From Kiritimatiellia bacterium (GTDB lineage: Bacteria > Verrucomicrobiota > Kiritimatiellia > UBA8416 > JABMPJ01), in contig JASLOA010000013.1 in assembly GCA_030745755.1 (NCBI GenBank), forward strand, positions 16,688-80,687: a stretch of DNA of 64,000 nt, read 5' to 3'. Positions 42,110 through 51,254 of the stretch are shown piece by piece. The position numbers and the translations under genes were made by a program. The notes below the pieces were generated by a model. The model worked only from the letters and a program-made list of their open reading frames with translations. It searched no databases and had not been told where the DNA came from. How positions within the stretch are numbered: the stretch's first letter is position 1; each line of letters begins with the position of its first letter.

Positions 42110-42960
42110 AACAGGTGGGAATCATAGGGCTTGGCCTGATGGGCGGGTCACTGGGGCTGGCGCTGAAACGCCGGGCGCCGGACCTCACCGTTGTGGCCTA
42201 TGCGCGACGCACGGAAACGCGTGAGGCGGCGCTGTCGTTGGCGGCGGCCGATGTTGTGGTCGACAGCCCCGAGGAGGCTGCCCGTGGTTCCGATCTCGTT
42301 GTGCTCTGCGTACCCGTTCTCAAACTCGTCGAGATGGCAAAGGCGTGTCTCCCCGGACTGGGGCAGGGAGCCGTCGTGACAGATGTGGGGAGCACCAAGC
42401 ATGACGTCATCGCCGCTATCGCGCCCGTACTGGAGGGCTCCGGTGCTGAGTTCATTGGCTCGCACCCCATTGCAGGATCTGAGGAAACCGGCATTGAGGC
42501 TGCCCGTGAGGATCTCTACACGGACGCCACCGTTGTGGTGACGCCGCTGACGGAGAATAGCCCCGATGCCGTTTCCCGCACGGTGACATTCTGGGAGATC
42601 CTCGGCAGCCGCGTGCAGGTGTTGTCGCCGCAGGACCATGACGCGATTGTGGCACGTACCAGCCACCTGCCGCACCTCGTGGCGGCGGCCCTGGCAGGCA
42701 CCGTCTGTCGCAATCCCGAGGACATAGCTCCCCTGTGCGGATCCGGCTTCCGTGACACCACGCGGATTGCCTCCGGTTCAGCCGAGATATGGCATGACAT
42801 CGTGCGCACGAACTGCGTGGCGATCCGGACTGAACTGGATGCGTTCACCACCTCGATTGAACAATTGCGCAAGTTGATCGATAACGAAGACTACGAAGGC
42901 GTACGCCAGTTCCTTGATGAGTGCCGGGCGCGCCGAATGAAGGCTTTCAGTAGCGAGTAA
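42106..42960 (+). CDS. tyrA: Prephenate (or arogenate) dehydrogenase
   Basis: 284 residues from the GTG at 42106, overlapping the hisC stop. Rossmann start VGIIGLGLMGGSLGLALK. HPIAGSEETGIEAAREDLY and FWEILGSRVQVLSPQDHDAIVARTSHLPHLVA are TyrA signatures (HxxxGSE and the catalytic His). It makes 4-hydroxyphenylpyruvate, or tyrosine from arogenate. There is no ACT or chorismate mutase domain. Confidence 0.94.
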   Translation: MKQVGIIGLGLMGGSLGLALKRRAPDLTVVAYARRTETREAALSLAAADVVVDSPEEAARGSDLVVLCVPVLKLVEMAKACLPGLGQGAVVTDVGSTKHDVIAAIAPVLEGSGAEFIGSHPIAGSEETGIEAAREDLYTDATVVVTPLTENSPDAVSRTVTFWEILGSRVQVLSPQDHDAIVARTSHLPHLVAAALAGTVCRNPEDIAPLCGSGFRDTTRIASGSAEIWHDIVRTNCVAIRTELDAFTTSIEQLRKLIDNEDYEGVRQFLDECRARRMKAFSSE

Positions 42961-42967
42961 CTGTCCT

Positions 42968-44953
42968 ATGGTAACTACCAACTCCAGAACCGTCGCGCCC
43001 TGCTCTCGTATCGTGGGCGAGCTGACTGTGCCCGGCGACAAGAGCGTGTCGCACCGTGCCGCCATGTTGGCGGCGCTGGCCACTGGTGAATCCACACTGA
43101 CAGGCTTCCTGGCCAGTGAGGATTGCCTCAACACGCTGTCCGCCGTTGAGGCCCTGGGTGCCACAGTGAAGCGTAAAGGCACCGATGTCACCATCAGCGG
43201 TACGGGCGGGGTGTTCAGTCGGCCTAACGCTGCGCTGGACCTGGGCAATTCCGGAACCGGCATGCGTTTGCTGGTCGGACTCCTGGCCGGTCAGCCTTTC
43301 GAGACGGAGCTGACGGGCGATGCCTCCCTCTGTTCCCGTCCCATGCGTCGAATCCAGGAGCCACTTGAAGCCATGGGTGCGTGTGTCGAGCTCAGCGGCG
43401 AAACCGGCACGGCGCCGATGCGGGTCGGGTCTGCTCCGCTACACGCCATTTCCTATCCGCTTCCCGTTGCCTCGGCACAGGTGAAATCCTGCGTCCTGCT
43501 GGCGGGGCTCTACGCCGAGGGCACCACGACCGTCATTGAGCCGCGTCCCACGCGTGATCACACAGAGCAACTGCTGCGCGCCATGGGTGTGCCGGTCACG
43601 GTGGACGGGCTGAGCGTCTCGCTCGACGGTTTCGGTGCAGCCGGTCCACGGCTCACAGCGGGCAGCATCGATGTGCCGGGGGATTTCTCATCCGCCGCTT
43701 TCTGGATTGTCGCGGCGGCGTGCCGGCCCGGATCGCGGGTTACGATTCGCAATGTCGGGCTGAATCCGCGGCGCACGGCTCTTCTGGATGTCTTGAAGCG
43801 CATGGGGGCGGGCCTGAGCATCACGCAGACGACGGATGCCGCTGCAGGCGAACCCATGGGGGATGTCACCGTGGACGGCTCACCGCTGCACGGCACAACG
43901 GTTGAGGGGAATGAGATTCCGAACCTGATCGACGAACTACCGCTCGTAGCCGTGGCCGGCGCCATGGCGGACGGGGTCACGATCATTCGCGGTGCCGAAG
44001 AGTTGCGCGTTAAGGAGAGCGACCGGATCGCCACGACTGTTGCCATGTTGCAGGCTGTTGGCGTGCAGGTTGAGGAAGCCCCCGATGGCATGACGGTGAC
44101 GGGAGGCCCGGTGACGGGCAACGTTGCGATCGATAGCCATGGCGACCACCGCATTGCGATGTGCGCTGCCATCCTTGGTTTGGTCGGCGAGGCCCCTGTT
44201 GAGGTCGTGAATACGGACTGCATTGCCACATCCTATCCGTCATTCTGGGATGATCTGGAGCGTGTCAGTTCTGGGGAGGAAGACAACGTGAATGTTGTGA
44301 TTGCTATTGATGGTCCCGCGGCATCAGGAAAATCTACGGTCGCCAGGAAGGTCGCCGCGGCTCTGGATGATGCCCTCTACGTGGATTCAGGCGCTATCTA
44401 TCGGGGTATTGCCTGGGCGGCATTGGAGCGCGGTGTGGACGTGCACGACGCCGATGCCGTTGCACGGATGCTCGCCGACCTGGATGTCGGCTTCTTCTCG
44501 CGTGATGGGGCGGTGGGGTTCGGCATCGACGGAGTTGAGCCGGGCATGGCGATTCGGACCCGGGCCGTTAACGATTCGGTCAGTCCTGTTGCCGTGATTC
44601 CTGCCGTGCGCGTGCAAGTGGTCAAGTGGCTGAAGGGCATGGCAGCGCTTGGGACCTTGGTTATGGAGGGGCGCGATATCGGCACCGCGGTCTTCCCTGG
44701 TACACCCCACAAGTTCTACCTCGATGCATCAGCCGAGGAGCGGACCCGCCGCCGTCATCGGGAAATGGCGACGGAAGATGCCGTGGACGAGGATGAAGTC
44801 GGCAAGTCCTTGCGTCGTCGCGACAAGATCGACAGCAGTCGCAAGATGGACCCCCTCCAGGTGGCGCCCGGGGCCACGCGTATTGACTCAACGGCCATGG
44901 CTATTGACGAGGTCGTTGAATCGATCGTTGCCGCCGTAAAGGGGATGCCATAG
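42968..44953 (+). CDS. aroA-cmk: Fused EPSP synthase - cytidylate kinase
   Basis: 661 residues. Residues 1-about 430 are AroA: GDKSVSHRAAMLAALATGES, LDLGNSGTGMRLLVG, SRPMRRIQEPLEAMGA, DELPLVAVAGAMADG, LRVKESDRI. From residue 441 (VNVVIAIDGPAASGKSTVARK) follows a complete cytidylate kinase (DSGAIYRG, MEGRDIGTAVFP, RRDKIDSSRKMDPL). AroA makes EPSP for chorismate; Cmk phosphorylates CMP/dCMP. At the junction, GGGGAGGA lies 8 nt before a GTG, with a TGA in the +1 frame, as if two overlapping genes had fused by a 1-nt indel. Confidence 0.94.
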   Translation: MVTTNSRTVAPCSRIVGELTVPGDKSVSHRAAMLAALATGESTLTGFLASEDCLNTLSAVEALGATVKRKGTDVTISGTGGVFSRPNAALDLGNSGTGMRLLVGLLAGQPFETELTGDASLCSRPMRRIQEPLEAMGACVELSGETGTAPMRVGSAPLHAISYPLPVASAQVKSCVLLAGLYAEGTTTVIEPRPTRDHTEQLLRAMGVPVTVDGLSVSLDGFGAAGPRLTAGSIDVPGDFSSAAFWIVAAACRPGSRVTIRNVGLNPRRTALLDVLKRMGAGLSITQTTDAAAGEPMGDVTVDGSPLHGTTVEGNEIPNLIDELPLVAVAGAMADGVTIIRGAEELRVKESDRIATTVAMLQAVGVQVEEAPDGMTVTGGPVTGNVAIDSHGDHRIAMCAAILGLVGEAPVEVVNTDCIATSYPSFWDDLERVSSGEEDNVNVVIAIDGPAASGKSTVARKVAAALDDALYVDSGAIYRGIAWAALERGVDVHDADAVARMLADLDVGFFSRDGAVGFGIDGVEPGMAIRTRAVNDSVSPVAVIPAVRVQVVKWLKGMAALGTLVMEGRDIGTAVFPGTPHKFYLDASAEERTRRRHREMATEDAVDEDEVGKSLRRRDKIDSSRKMDPLQVAPGATRIDSTAMAIDEVVESIVAAVKGMP

Positions 44954-44979
44954 TCGTGGCTCAAGACCGTCGAACCATG

Positions 44980-45060
44980 CGAGAGATGCCTTGACTCCGC
45001 GCGGAATGACAACAGACCTCAGAAAGCTGTCATCCCGAGCGTAGCCGAGGGATCTCCTAT
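44980..45060. repeat. Degenerate class B hairpin (copy 6)
   Basis: 'gagagatgccttgactccgc'-like left arm and TGTCATCCCGAGCGTAGCCG...CTCCT right arm. One arm is eroded and the TTGCCCA ends are missing. It lies between aroA-cmk and infA. Confidence 0.65.
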
Positions 45061-45164
45061 CAACTGCGTCGGTCAGAAACGGACAACCCACACCCGATTT
45101 CCCTTGAACAACTCACCCCCCTGCGGTTAGTTTGTTTTTTTGTATCAAGCAGGGAAGCTGTCCA

Positions 45165-45386
45165 ATGCCGAAAAGTGATGCCATAGAAGCCGAAGGTGTA
45201 GTGGTTAAGGTTTTACCTGCTACGATGTATACTGTGCGGCTTGAAAATGGGCACGAGCTGCTCGCTCACATTTCAGGAAAGATGCGCAAGCATTTCATCC
45301 GCATCACGGCCGGCGACCGCGTCACAGTTCAGATCTCTCCCTATGATCTGAGCAAAGGCCGCATCACCTATCGCTACCGCGACTAA
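45165..45386 (+). CDS. infA: Translation initiation factor IF-1
   Basis: 73 residues, normal length. An OB fold: [42 protein letters not shown] and [17 protein letters not shown]. It binds the 30S A site during initiation. The ATG at 45165 is preferred to the track start. It is monocistronic, with a terminator directly after it. Confidence 0.96.
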   Translation: MPKSDAIEAEGVVVKVLPATMYTVRLENGHELLAHISGKMRKHFIRITAGDRVTVQISPYDLSKGRITYRYRD

Positions 45387-45390
45387 GTAT

Positions 45391-45413
45391 CCGGATGCCG
45401 CAGGCATCCTTTG
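45391..45413 (+). terminator. Terminator-like hairpin after infA
   Basis: GGATGCC GCA GGCATCC followed by TTT starts 5 nt after the infA stop. The stem is perfect, the T-tract short. Confidence 0.6.
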
Positions 45414-45494
45414 GAGTGCGCTGGGTTGACAGCGCTTTTTTTGTGGCCTGGTACCGTCGCTGAAGAAAGCGGCGTCAAGCCGCCGCACTCCAAA
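45410..45494. repeat. TTTGGAGTGCG...GCCGCACTCCAAA hairpin repeat
   Basis: Outer arms TTTGGAGTGCGC and CCGCACTCCAAA enclose GGTTGACAGCGCTTT and AAAGCGGCGTCAAGCC. Similar 'GGAGTGCGGCGGCTTGACGCC' hairpins are common in Verrucomicrobia and Lentisphaerae (recalled, not searched). It fills the gap between infA and the convergent pseudouridine synthase gene. Confidence 0.75.
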
Positions 45495-45499
45495 CTGGA

Positions 45500-46330
45500 T
45501 CACGTCAACCCATACAGCCGCAATGTCCTCCGGAAATCATGGGGCAGGGGGGCCTTGGCCCGAATCAACCCTCCGCTGACCGGATTCTTGATCTGCAAAC
45601 CGTAGGCGTGAAGCATCTGTCGACCCACCTTGGTCAGCTTCTCAGAGTGCTTTGAGCGCGAACCATACTGGCGGTCACCAATCACGGGATGCCCCAGCCC
45701 TGCCAGGTGCTTGCGGATCTGGTGCGTGCGCCCCGTTTCGATTCTGACCGACACATGACTGGCCTCACGCGTGCTGTCCAGCACGCGCACGTGTGAGACG
45801 GCGCTTTCATCTCCAATCGGCGTGCGTATGGTCTGTTCTTCTGGTTTCACCGTTCCTGCAACGAGGGCGCGATAGACCTTGTTTACGTCATGGCGCTTGA
45901 AGAGCTGCATTGCTTGCTCGAGTGCGTCCTCGTGGCGCGCCAGCAGAAGGCAACCGGTGGTGTCCTTGTCAAGACGATGCACGCAGCAGGGCCAATTGGA
46001 CTGTTCCTGTCGCTGCAAGCGCTCTTCGAGACTGCGCGGACCGTTGGAGAGCGTGGCGGCCGGCTTGTTGACGACAATGTAATCGTCGTCTTCGTATAGG
46101 GTCGAGATGCTGCTCTTGGTTGGACGCGAATCGTGCGGCACAATCTCGACGACGTCGCGTGCACGCAGCGGGTGACGCGCCATCCATATGCGCTTGCGGT
46201 TCACGAACACATGCCGGGCATTCAGGAGCCCCTTGGCAGCATTGCGCGAGATCCCCAGTCGCTGGGCAATGAAGTCCAGCAGCTTCACCCCCTTCTCCTC
46301 ATTCGACACCGTGTACCGTTCTGCATCCAT
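45500..46330 (-). CDS. RluA-family pseudouridine synthase
   Basis: 276 residues from the ATG at 46330; the track's 44 extra residues come from a repeat. An N-terminal S4 RNA-binding domain (VKLLDFIAQRLGISRNAAKGLL...) and a catalytic domain with the Asp in CVHRLDKDTTGCLLLARHE, then RTHQIRKHLAGLGHPVIGD. It converts uridines in rRNA or tRNA; the exact site (RluC/RluD-like) cannot be read. Confidence 0.92.
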   Translation of the reverse strand: MDAERYTVSNEEKGVKLLDFIAQRLGISRNAAKGLLNARHVFVNRKRIWMARHPLRARDVVEIVPHDSRPTKSSISTLYEDDDYIVVNKPAATLSNGPRSLEERLQRQEQSNWPCCVHRLDKDTTGCLLLARHEDALEQAMQLFKRHDVNKVYRALVAGTVKPEEQTIRTPIGDESAVSHVRVLDSTREASHVSVRIETGRTHQIRKHLAGLGHPVIGDRQYGSRSKHSEKLTKVGRQMLHAYGLQIKNPVSGGLIRAKAPLPHDFRRTLRLYGLT

Positions 46331-46386
46331 GCGGAGAACGTAGCATGGCAGTTGGCGTCTAGCGAGTGGCGAGTGGGGTGCAGTTC

Positions 46387-46502
46387 TCTCGACCCCAACG
46401 GGGTCGCACATCATAGCCAAGGGTGAAACCCGTGGGGGATGGTGTTGTTCTCTCGACCCCAACGGGGTCGTACATCATAGCCAAGGGTGAAACCCTTGGG
46501 AA
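46387..46502. repeat. Tandem pair of CCCCAACGGGGTCG...CATCATAGCC repeats
   Basis: Two 64-nt-spaced copies of TCGACCCCAACGGGGTCG followed by 'acatcatagccaagggtgaaaccc'. Same family as the element at 20431. Confidence 0.85.
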
Positions 46503-46550
46503 TCTGTAGCGTTCCTTGACTCATTTGCACGATTACCCGAATGTGGATCC

Positions 46551-48125
46551 ATGGACTTCCCGAAAGCAGACCACGCCTTATTGCGCTACCTGGCAGGGGC
46601 GGGTGCTGCCCTGTTGGCAGCGATGGCCCTCTGGCTCCTGGTCCTAAGCTTCGCAGTCCACATCACACCGGACACATCCATCTACCTCTTGCATGCCCGA
46701 ACCTTCACAGAGACCCTGAACCGCTTTGCGCTCTCCCACGACTCAAAAGGCATCGTTCTGATGTTCCTACTCGCTCTGCCCGTCAAACTCCTGGGGCCCA
46801 CAATGGTGGCGGCGGCTTCTTCCCAGGCCTTGGCATACCTGGTCACAGCAGCAATCATCATCTGGCTTTGGCGCAAACACATGGCCGTGGCGATCTCATT
46901 GGCTGCGCTGTGGATGATGGCGGCCTTCTCTCCACTGATGTGGGGCGGGCGTGTAAGACCTGAGGACTTCGGTATGGTCTTCACCGCGCTGGCTGTATTC
47001 GGTGCCTTGCGTGACAGACGAGGCGGTGCGGTTCTCTGTGGTGCGATGGCGGCCGTGGGCTTCCTTACAAAGACGTCGCTTATCCTGTCGCCCCTGGCGA
47101 TTGGTCTGGCGGGCTGCCTTGTGGGGCCCCGGGGACGCGAGCGGCTGATCCGGCTGGTGCTGCTGGGGGCCGGCCTACTCGTCGTATCTACACTGGTATC
47201 GGGATGGATGGTGCTGCTGGATGATGCCGGTCAGTGGTTTCGACAGGCCCTGCAATGGCCCGCCGAGTACAAACATGCGGTCGGCAAGGCGGGGCTGTCG
47301 TGGGCGCGTATGACCAATCTGTTGGCATTGCTGCAGGCATCGCGCCTCCAGTGGCTATTCGTCGGCAGCGTCGCAGGACTGTTTTTTGCGTGGAAGCGCA
47401 AGGCGGGGCGTTGGGCAGTGGTCGTTGCCGTCTGGTTGCTTGCGGAGTGTGGGCGGGTGGTGATCGAGGGCGAGCCATGGCACTATGCCGTGGCAGGCAT
47501 GCTGCCCCCTATGGTGCTTGGGTGTGCTTTCTTTGGGTTGCGGCAGGATGGGCGGGTGAATGGCGTTGGGGTGGGGGTGCTGCTGGTTCTACTCAGTCCG
47601 GCCCTGGTCGCCACGCTACCCGACGCTGCCCTGGCTTCACGATTGCGCCTGGTAGAGCACGCGAAGACCCCGCTGGAGACGTTGGCTGAGTATATGCGAC
47701 CGCACTACCGGCCCGGCGAACAGATCATGATGGGCGGGGTGGATTACCAGCTGCTCCTGCACCTTGATGCCCCGCGCCCCTATCCGGTGCTTCCGCTGCA
47801 CCTGCACGCGGTATCAGAAGAGGAACGCGTCAGGGCTGAGGATCACTTCCGGAGCCGGCCTCCCGAATGGATTGTCGATAGCCGGCCCGGCACGAGTCCG
47901 GTTGCGTTCCAATCCATCGGTCACACGGATCAGCTGGCCTACGCTTATCTCCCCGTTGAGGAAGTGAGTGGGCAGAAGCCACGCGTCGGTATCAAGCTGG
48001 GATCGCGTTACCCCACCCGGCGTTCGGCGACGGACCTGCCACGCAGACTGCTGCGCGACCTTCCCTACCACCTGGTTGTGGACACAGGCCTCCACCAGGC
48101 GTGGCACCTGTCGGCTGAGCTGTGA
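46551..48125 (+). CDS. GT-C-like polytopic membrane protein (possible glycosyltransferase)
   Basis: 524 residues with about ten hydrophobic segments in residues 12-370 and a soluble C-terminal domain (about 385-524). The loop after the first helix has ITPDTSIYLLHAR (acidic residue soon after TM1), and GRVRPEDFGMVFTALAVFGAL follows, both reminiscent of lipid-phosphate-sugar-dependent GT-C enzymes of the ArnT/PMT kind. It would work at the inner membrane on a polyprenyl-phosphate donor. The assignment is by architecture only. Confidence 0.65.
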   Translation: MDFPKADHALLRYLAGAGAALLAAMALWLLVLSFAVHITPDTSIYLLHARTFTETLNRFALSHDSKGIVLMFLLALPVKLLGPTMVAAASSQALAYLVTAAIIIWLWRKHMAVAISLAALWMMAAFSPLMWGGRVRPEDFGMVFTALAVFGALRDRRGGAVLCGAMAAVGFLTKTSLILSPLAIGLAGCLVGPRGRERLIRLVLLGAGLLVVSTLVSGWMVLLDDAGQWFRQALQWPAEYKHAVGKAGLSWARMTNLLALLQASRLQWLFVGSVAGLFFAWKRKAGRWAVVVAVWLLAECGRVVIEGEPWHYAVAGMLPPMVLGCAFFGLRQDGRVNGVGVGVLLVLLSPALVATLPDAALASRLRLVEHAKTPLETLAEYMRPHYRPGEQIMMGGVDYQLLLHLDAPRPYPVLPLHLHAVSEEERVRAEDHFRSRPPEWIVDSRPGTSPVAFQSIGHTDQLAYAYLPVEEVSGQKPRVGIKLGSRYPTRRSATDLPRRLLRDLPYHLVVDTGLHQAWHLSAEL

Positions 48126-48177
48126 GTCTGCGGCTTATACCAGTTACTACAACTTGTCGGCGCAAACGAGAGCGCTC

Positions 48178-48251
48178 TGTCATCCCGAGCTTGTCGAGGG
48201 ATCTCTTACGGCGGGTACGGCGGAGATTCCTCGACTTCGCTCGGAATGACA
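48178..48251. repeat. Class A hairpin, copy 5
   Basis: TGTCATCCCGAGCTTGTCGA and CGACTTCGCTCGGAATGACA arms around GGCGGGTACGGCGGA. It lies between two convergent genes. Confidence 0.85.
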
Positions 48252-48289
48252 ACCGAGGGGTTTGTGCCGTGAAGAAGTAGCAGTTGGTG

Positions 48290-50005
48290 CTACTGCTGCG
48301 CGGGGGCCTTCATCTGCTGCTGCATCTTCTGCATCTGGATCGCCATCGCCGCCTGTCCGATCTTGGCCAGAAGCCCGCCGGGAATGCTCGTGCTCCACTG
48401 AACCAGTCCGCCGCCGGCATGGCCGGCCGACGTGATCGGAGGCGCGCCCTGAAGGGCTATCCCAATGCTGTCGAACGGCATGGGGTTGTTCGGCATCTTG
48501 GGCATCATCTTGGAGACAAACGCCATGTAGCGCCCAATATCGGTATCACCATAATAGAACCCGCCGGCAGGGAAGACCTTGCGTGCTGCCAGTGTCGATG
48601 ATCCGGTCGAGCCTGACTTGATCCGGTCGATGATGGATTCCACCTTTGTGTCTCCCATCGCATAGGCCATGATGCCGTCAAGGATGGCGACTTCGTACAT
48701 CATATCGGTGAAGTTCATCGCTTCCATCTGCTGGCGCTGCATAGCCGGCATCTGGTCGAGCGAGAAGGTCGTGCGGAACTGGTGGATGTCGACGCCCTTG
48801 TGCCGCCGCACCTTCTCCTTGAACGTGAAGCTGATCGGCATACCCATGCTATCGTAGAAATCCATGAACCCGGTAGCTTTCAGATCCGCCTCCATGTTCT
48901 TGAGCAGACCCAGGGCCGCCTTTTCGCTGCTGATCTCCATCACGTAGTCCAGGTTGAGACCGGGAGAGGTGCCGCCGAGAATGCTCTCCGAGACCGTACC
49001 CCCACAGATGCCCATGCATTTCTGCATGTAAGCGCTGATCTTCTCAACACTGTCTGCTTCCAATGCCATCTCGCTGGCAAGTTGCTCCGTTTCGTCCGAG
49101 ATGAATGCGGCCAGCGCATCGGTGTTCTCGACCAGGAAATCGATCATGAAGGCGGCCGATCCGGCAGCGCCAGACTGGACTTTGGGGTTCCACTTGTTCT
49201 GCTTGGGTGCATTGATCAGCGCGGCCACGCGGCTGCCTGCAACAGGCTTCATCACCTGGTTCGCCTGGAGAGCCCCATCAGTCGGTGCAATGACAATCTC
49301 CATAGCCTCCACCTGCTTCAGCAGCGAGAGCAGTACGCGTACTTCGCCTTCCAGAATTTTGACCGTCGATTGCGGTGCGGGCGCTGTCTGTCCCTGCATC
49401 TGGGCCTGCACCTTCATGCCTTTTTCCATGGAAGCCGTCATCTGCTTCAGCATGGCCTGGACCTGTTCCGCGTTCGCGGCGATGTAGGCGGCCGGCTGCG
49501 TGCCGATACGAATCGTGGGCGAACGTTTGGCCAAGAGGGCCCTACGCACGGATGCGGCGGCCCGAGTGCCCTTGGCCAGCGCGGGTAGGGTCTTGGCCAC
49601 CACCAGGACGCCCTGGCTGTACTGGCACTGCATGCCCATCGTGCCAAGCTTGTTGGTGTAGGCCGGAACCTGCGCGGCCGACAGCTCGATAACGGCGAAG
49701 GCCGTCTGTGGATCCAGGGCTACCACGGCCAGGCCCTTGCCCGCGGCAATGCCGCTCAGCATGGGGTCGCCGAGCTGCATACCCAGAAGACTCTTAATCG
49801 TTGTGGCATTCATCATGGGCGACACCTGGGCTGCAGTGGTGCCTAAGCCGTCAATCGCCCCATGGAAATCAGAAATCGTAATCGAGAGCAGTGCGTCATC
49901 CATGACCGAGGGCGGTGTGATGCGCATCTCTCCCCGGACCGTCGCTGTGCCAGTCACAACAATGGATGCCGCCGCCAGAATGGTGAGTCGTGTACGTGTC
50001 TTCAT
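48290..50005 (-). CDS. Exported protein of unknown function (571 aa)
   Basis: Starts at the ATG at 50005 with AAGGG upstream; the track start is further 5'. A signal peptide (MKTRTRLTILAAASIVVTGTATVRG) precedes a long region rich in Met, Gln and Ala, with several alternating helix/strand stretches (LSITISDFHGAIDGLG; GLAVVALDPQTAFAVIEL) like the DUF3352-type exported proteins of planctomycetes. Met/Gln-rich helices at the C-terminus end in QMQKMQQQMKAPAQQ. No catalytic motif is seen. Divergent from crcB. Confidence 0.7.
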   Translation of the reverse strand: MKTRTRLTILAAASIVVTGTATVRGEMRITPPSVMDDALLSITISDFHGAIDGLGTTAAQVSPMMNATTIKSLLGMQLGDPMLSGIAAGKGLAVVALDPQTAFAVIELSAAQVPAYTNKLGTMGMQCQYSQGVLVVAKTLPALAKGTRAAASVRRALLAKRSPTIRIGTQPAAYIAANAEQVQAMLKQMTASMEKGMKVQAQMQGQTAPAPQSTVKILEGEVRVLLSLLKQVEAMEIVIAPTDGALQANQVMKPVAGSRVAALINAPKQNKWNPKVQSGAAGSAAFMIDFLVENTDALAAFISDETEQLASEMALEADSVEKISAYMQKCMGICGGTVSESILGGTSPGLNLDYVMEISSEKAALGLLKNMEADLKATGFMDFYDSMGMPISFTFKEKVRRHKGVDIHQFRTTFSLDQMPAMQRQQMEAMNFTDMMYEVAILDGIMAYAMGDTKVESIIDRIKSGSTGSSTLAARKVFPAGGFYYGDTDIGRYMAFVSKMMPKMPNNPMPFDSIGIALQGAPPITSAGHAGGGLVQWSTSIPGGLLAKIGQAAMAIQMQKMQQQMKAPAQQ

Positions 50006-50114
50006 GGTCTGCCCTTTGTGTGTGTGGGGTTGCTCAGAAATGCTCACTATTGCACTCCCTCGATACCTATGCAAAGGTATTCCGCGGATCCAGAACTCAG
50101 CGAAAGGCGTTGCG

Positions 50115-50486
50115 GTGCGCAATATTCTATTGGTCGGTGCAGGCGGTTTCGCGGGCGCGGTCCTGCGCTATCTCATTGGCGGCTTTGTGCTGCATCACAC
50201 CACCAACTGGAAGTTCCCTTTCTCCACGTTTGTCGTCAATGTGGCCGGCTGCCTCGTGGCCGGGATACTGATGGCATTGGCGGTGAAACATGACGCCTTT
50301 TCACCGGAGCTGCGCCTCTTGCTTTTCACCGGGCTATTGGGCGGCTTCACGACCTTCTCCGCCTTTGGGGTTGAAACCGTGTACCTGCTTCAACGGCATG
50401 AAGTGCTGTGGGCCGGACTGAACGTGGTGGGCACCGTGTCCGTTGGCATCTGTGTCTTGTGGCTAGGTGTAACGTTGTTGCGATGA
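50115..50486 (+). CDS. crcB: Fluoride ion channel CrcB/Fluc
   Basis: 123 residues from the GTG at 50115 (AAAGG upstream); the track start is far 5'. Four membrane helices. GAGGFAGAVLRYLIGG, FPFSTFVVNVAGCLVAG (with the channel Asn) and GLLGGFTTFSAFGVE (phenylalanine track) are the Fluc signature. It exports fluoride as a dual-topology dimer. No fluoride riboswitch was recognised upstream. Confidence 0.93.
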   Translation: MRNILLVGAGGFAGAVLRYLIGGFVLHHTTNWKFPFSTFVVNVAGCLVAGILMALAVKHDAFSPELRLLLFTGLLGGFTTFSAFGVETVYLLQRHEVLWAGLNVVGTVSVGICVLWLGVTLLR

Positions 50487-50497
50487 AAGGATGCGTC

Positions 50498-51244
50498 ATG
50501 AGACTGCTATTGCTGAGTGCGTTGAGCATGGTTCTTGCCAACAGTGCCCATGCCGATCCACGCAACATAGTCGCCGGGGATGAGCGTGACCCTCGGCTGC
50601 CTCTGCCCGTGGGTGTCGGAGTGAATGTCTATACCCAGAACCAGGGCTACGACCTGAGCAGCCTCAGGGTTAATGTTCTGCCCGGTGATCTTGCGGCCCT
50701 GGAAGGTATTGGCATCGACAATGATGTGTCGGAGGTGAACATCAAGCTCGACTACTGGATGCTGCCCTTTCTCAACGTGTTCGGCATTCTGGGCAACGTT
50801 GACGGTGAGACCGATGTGGATACGGACCTCATACCCGGCCTGTCCGTTGAGTACGACGGTGTGGTCTATGGAGGCGGCGTGACTCTGGCGGGGGGCTGGG
50901 ACCGCTATTTCATGGCCCTGACCGCGGCGCTGACCGAGACGGATCTCGATACAAGCACATCCAGTGTCAAAGCATGGATCGTTTCACCCAAGCTGGGCAT
51001 GACCTGTCGCTACGGTGCGTTCTGGATCGGCGGCATGCTCCAGCAGACCGATGAGCGGCACGAAGGCAGCATCGTGGTCCCGGTCTTCGGCAGCGTGGAC
51101 TACAAGGTTGAGTTTGAGCAGAAAGAAGCCTGGAACACGTCAGTGGGAGTCGCAACCGGTATCGGCAGGAACTGGCTCTTCGACCTGGAACTCGGATTCG
51201 GCGACCGAACGCATGCCTCCCTCTCAGCCACCTACCGCTTCTGA
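50498..51244 (+). CDS. Probable outer-membrane beta-barrel protein
   Basis: 248 residues from the ATG at 50498 with AAAGG upstream. A signal peptide (MRLLLLSALSMVLANSAHA) is followed by alternating short strands (GVGVNVYTQNQGYDL, EVNIKLDYWMLPFLNVFGIL, GVVYGGGVTLAGGW, KLGMTCRYGAFWIGGML). The protein ends in ...THASLSATYRF, a terminal Phe as BAM-assembled barrels have. Substrate unknown. It lies 11 nt after crcB, so it may share its transcript. Confidence 0.75.
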   Translation: MRLLLLSALSMVLANSAHADPRNIVAGDERDPRLPLPVGVGVNVYTQNQGYDLSSLRVNVLPGDLAALEGIGIDNDVSEVNIKLDYWMLPFLNVFGILGNVDGETDVDTDLIPGLSVEYDGVVYGGGVTLAGGWDRYFMALTAALTETDLDTSTSSVKAWIVSPKLGMTCRYGAFWIGGMLQQTDERHEGSIVVPVFGSVDYKVEFEQKEAWNTSVGVATGIGRNWLFDLELGFGDRTHASLSATYRF

Positions 51245-51254
51245 CCGCCCGGTT

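Noticed and set aside
45104-45132. Promoter TTGAAC/TTAGTT before infA
   Set aside because: The -10 hexamer matches only two consensus bases.
14690-48251. CRISPR array from the repeated TGTCATCCCGAGC sequences
   Set aside because: Copies are single, inverted and kilobases apart, not regularly spaced direct repeats; no cas genes.
50006-50114. Fluoride riboswitch before crcB
   Set aside because: The 109-nt divergent gap shows only a small ATACCT/AGGTAT hairpin and none of the conserved fluoride-aptamer blocks.
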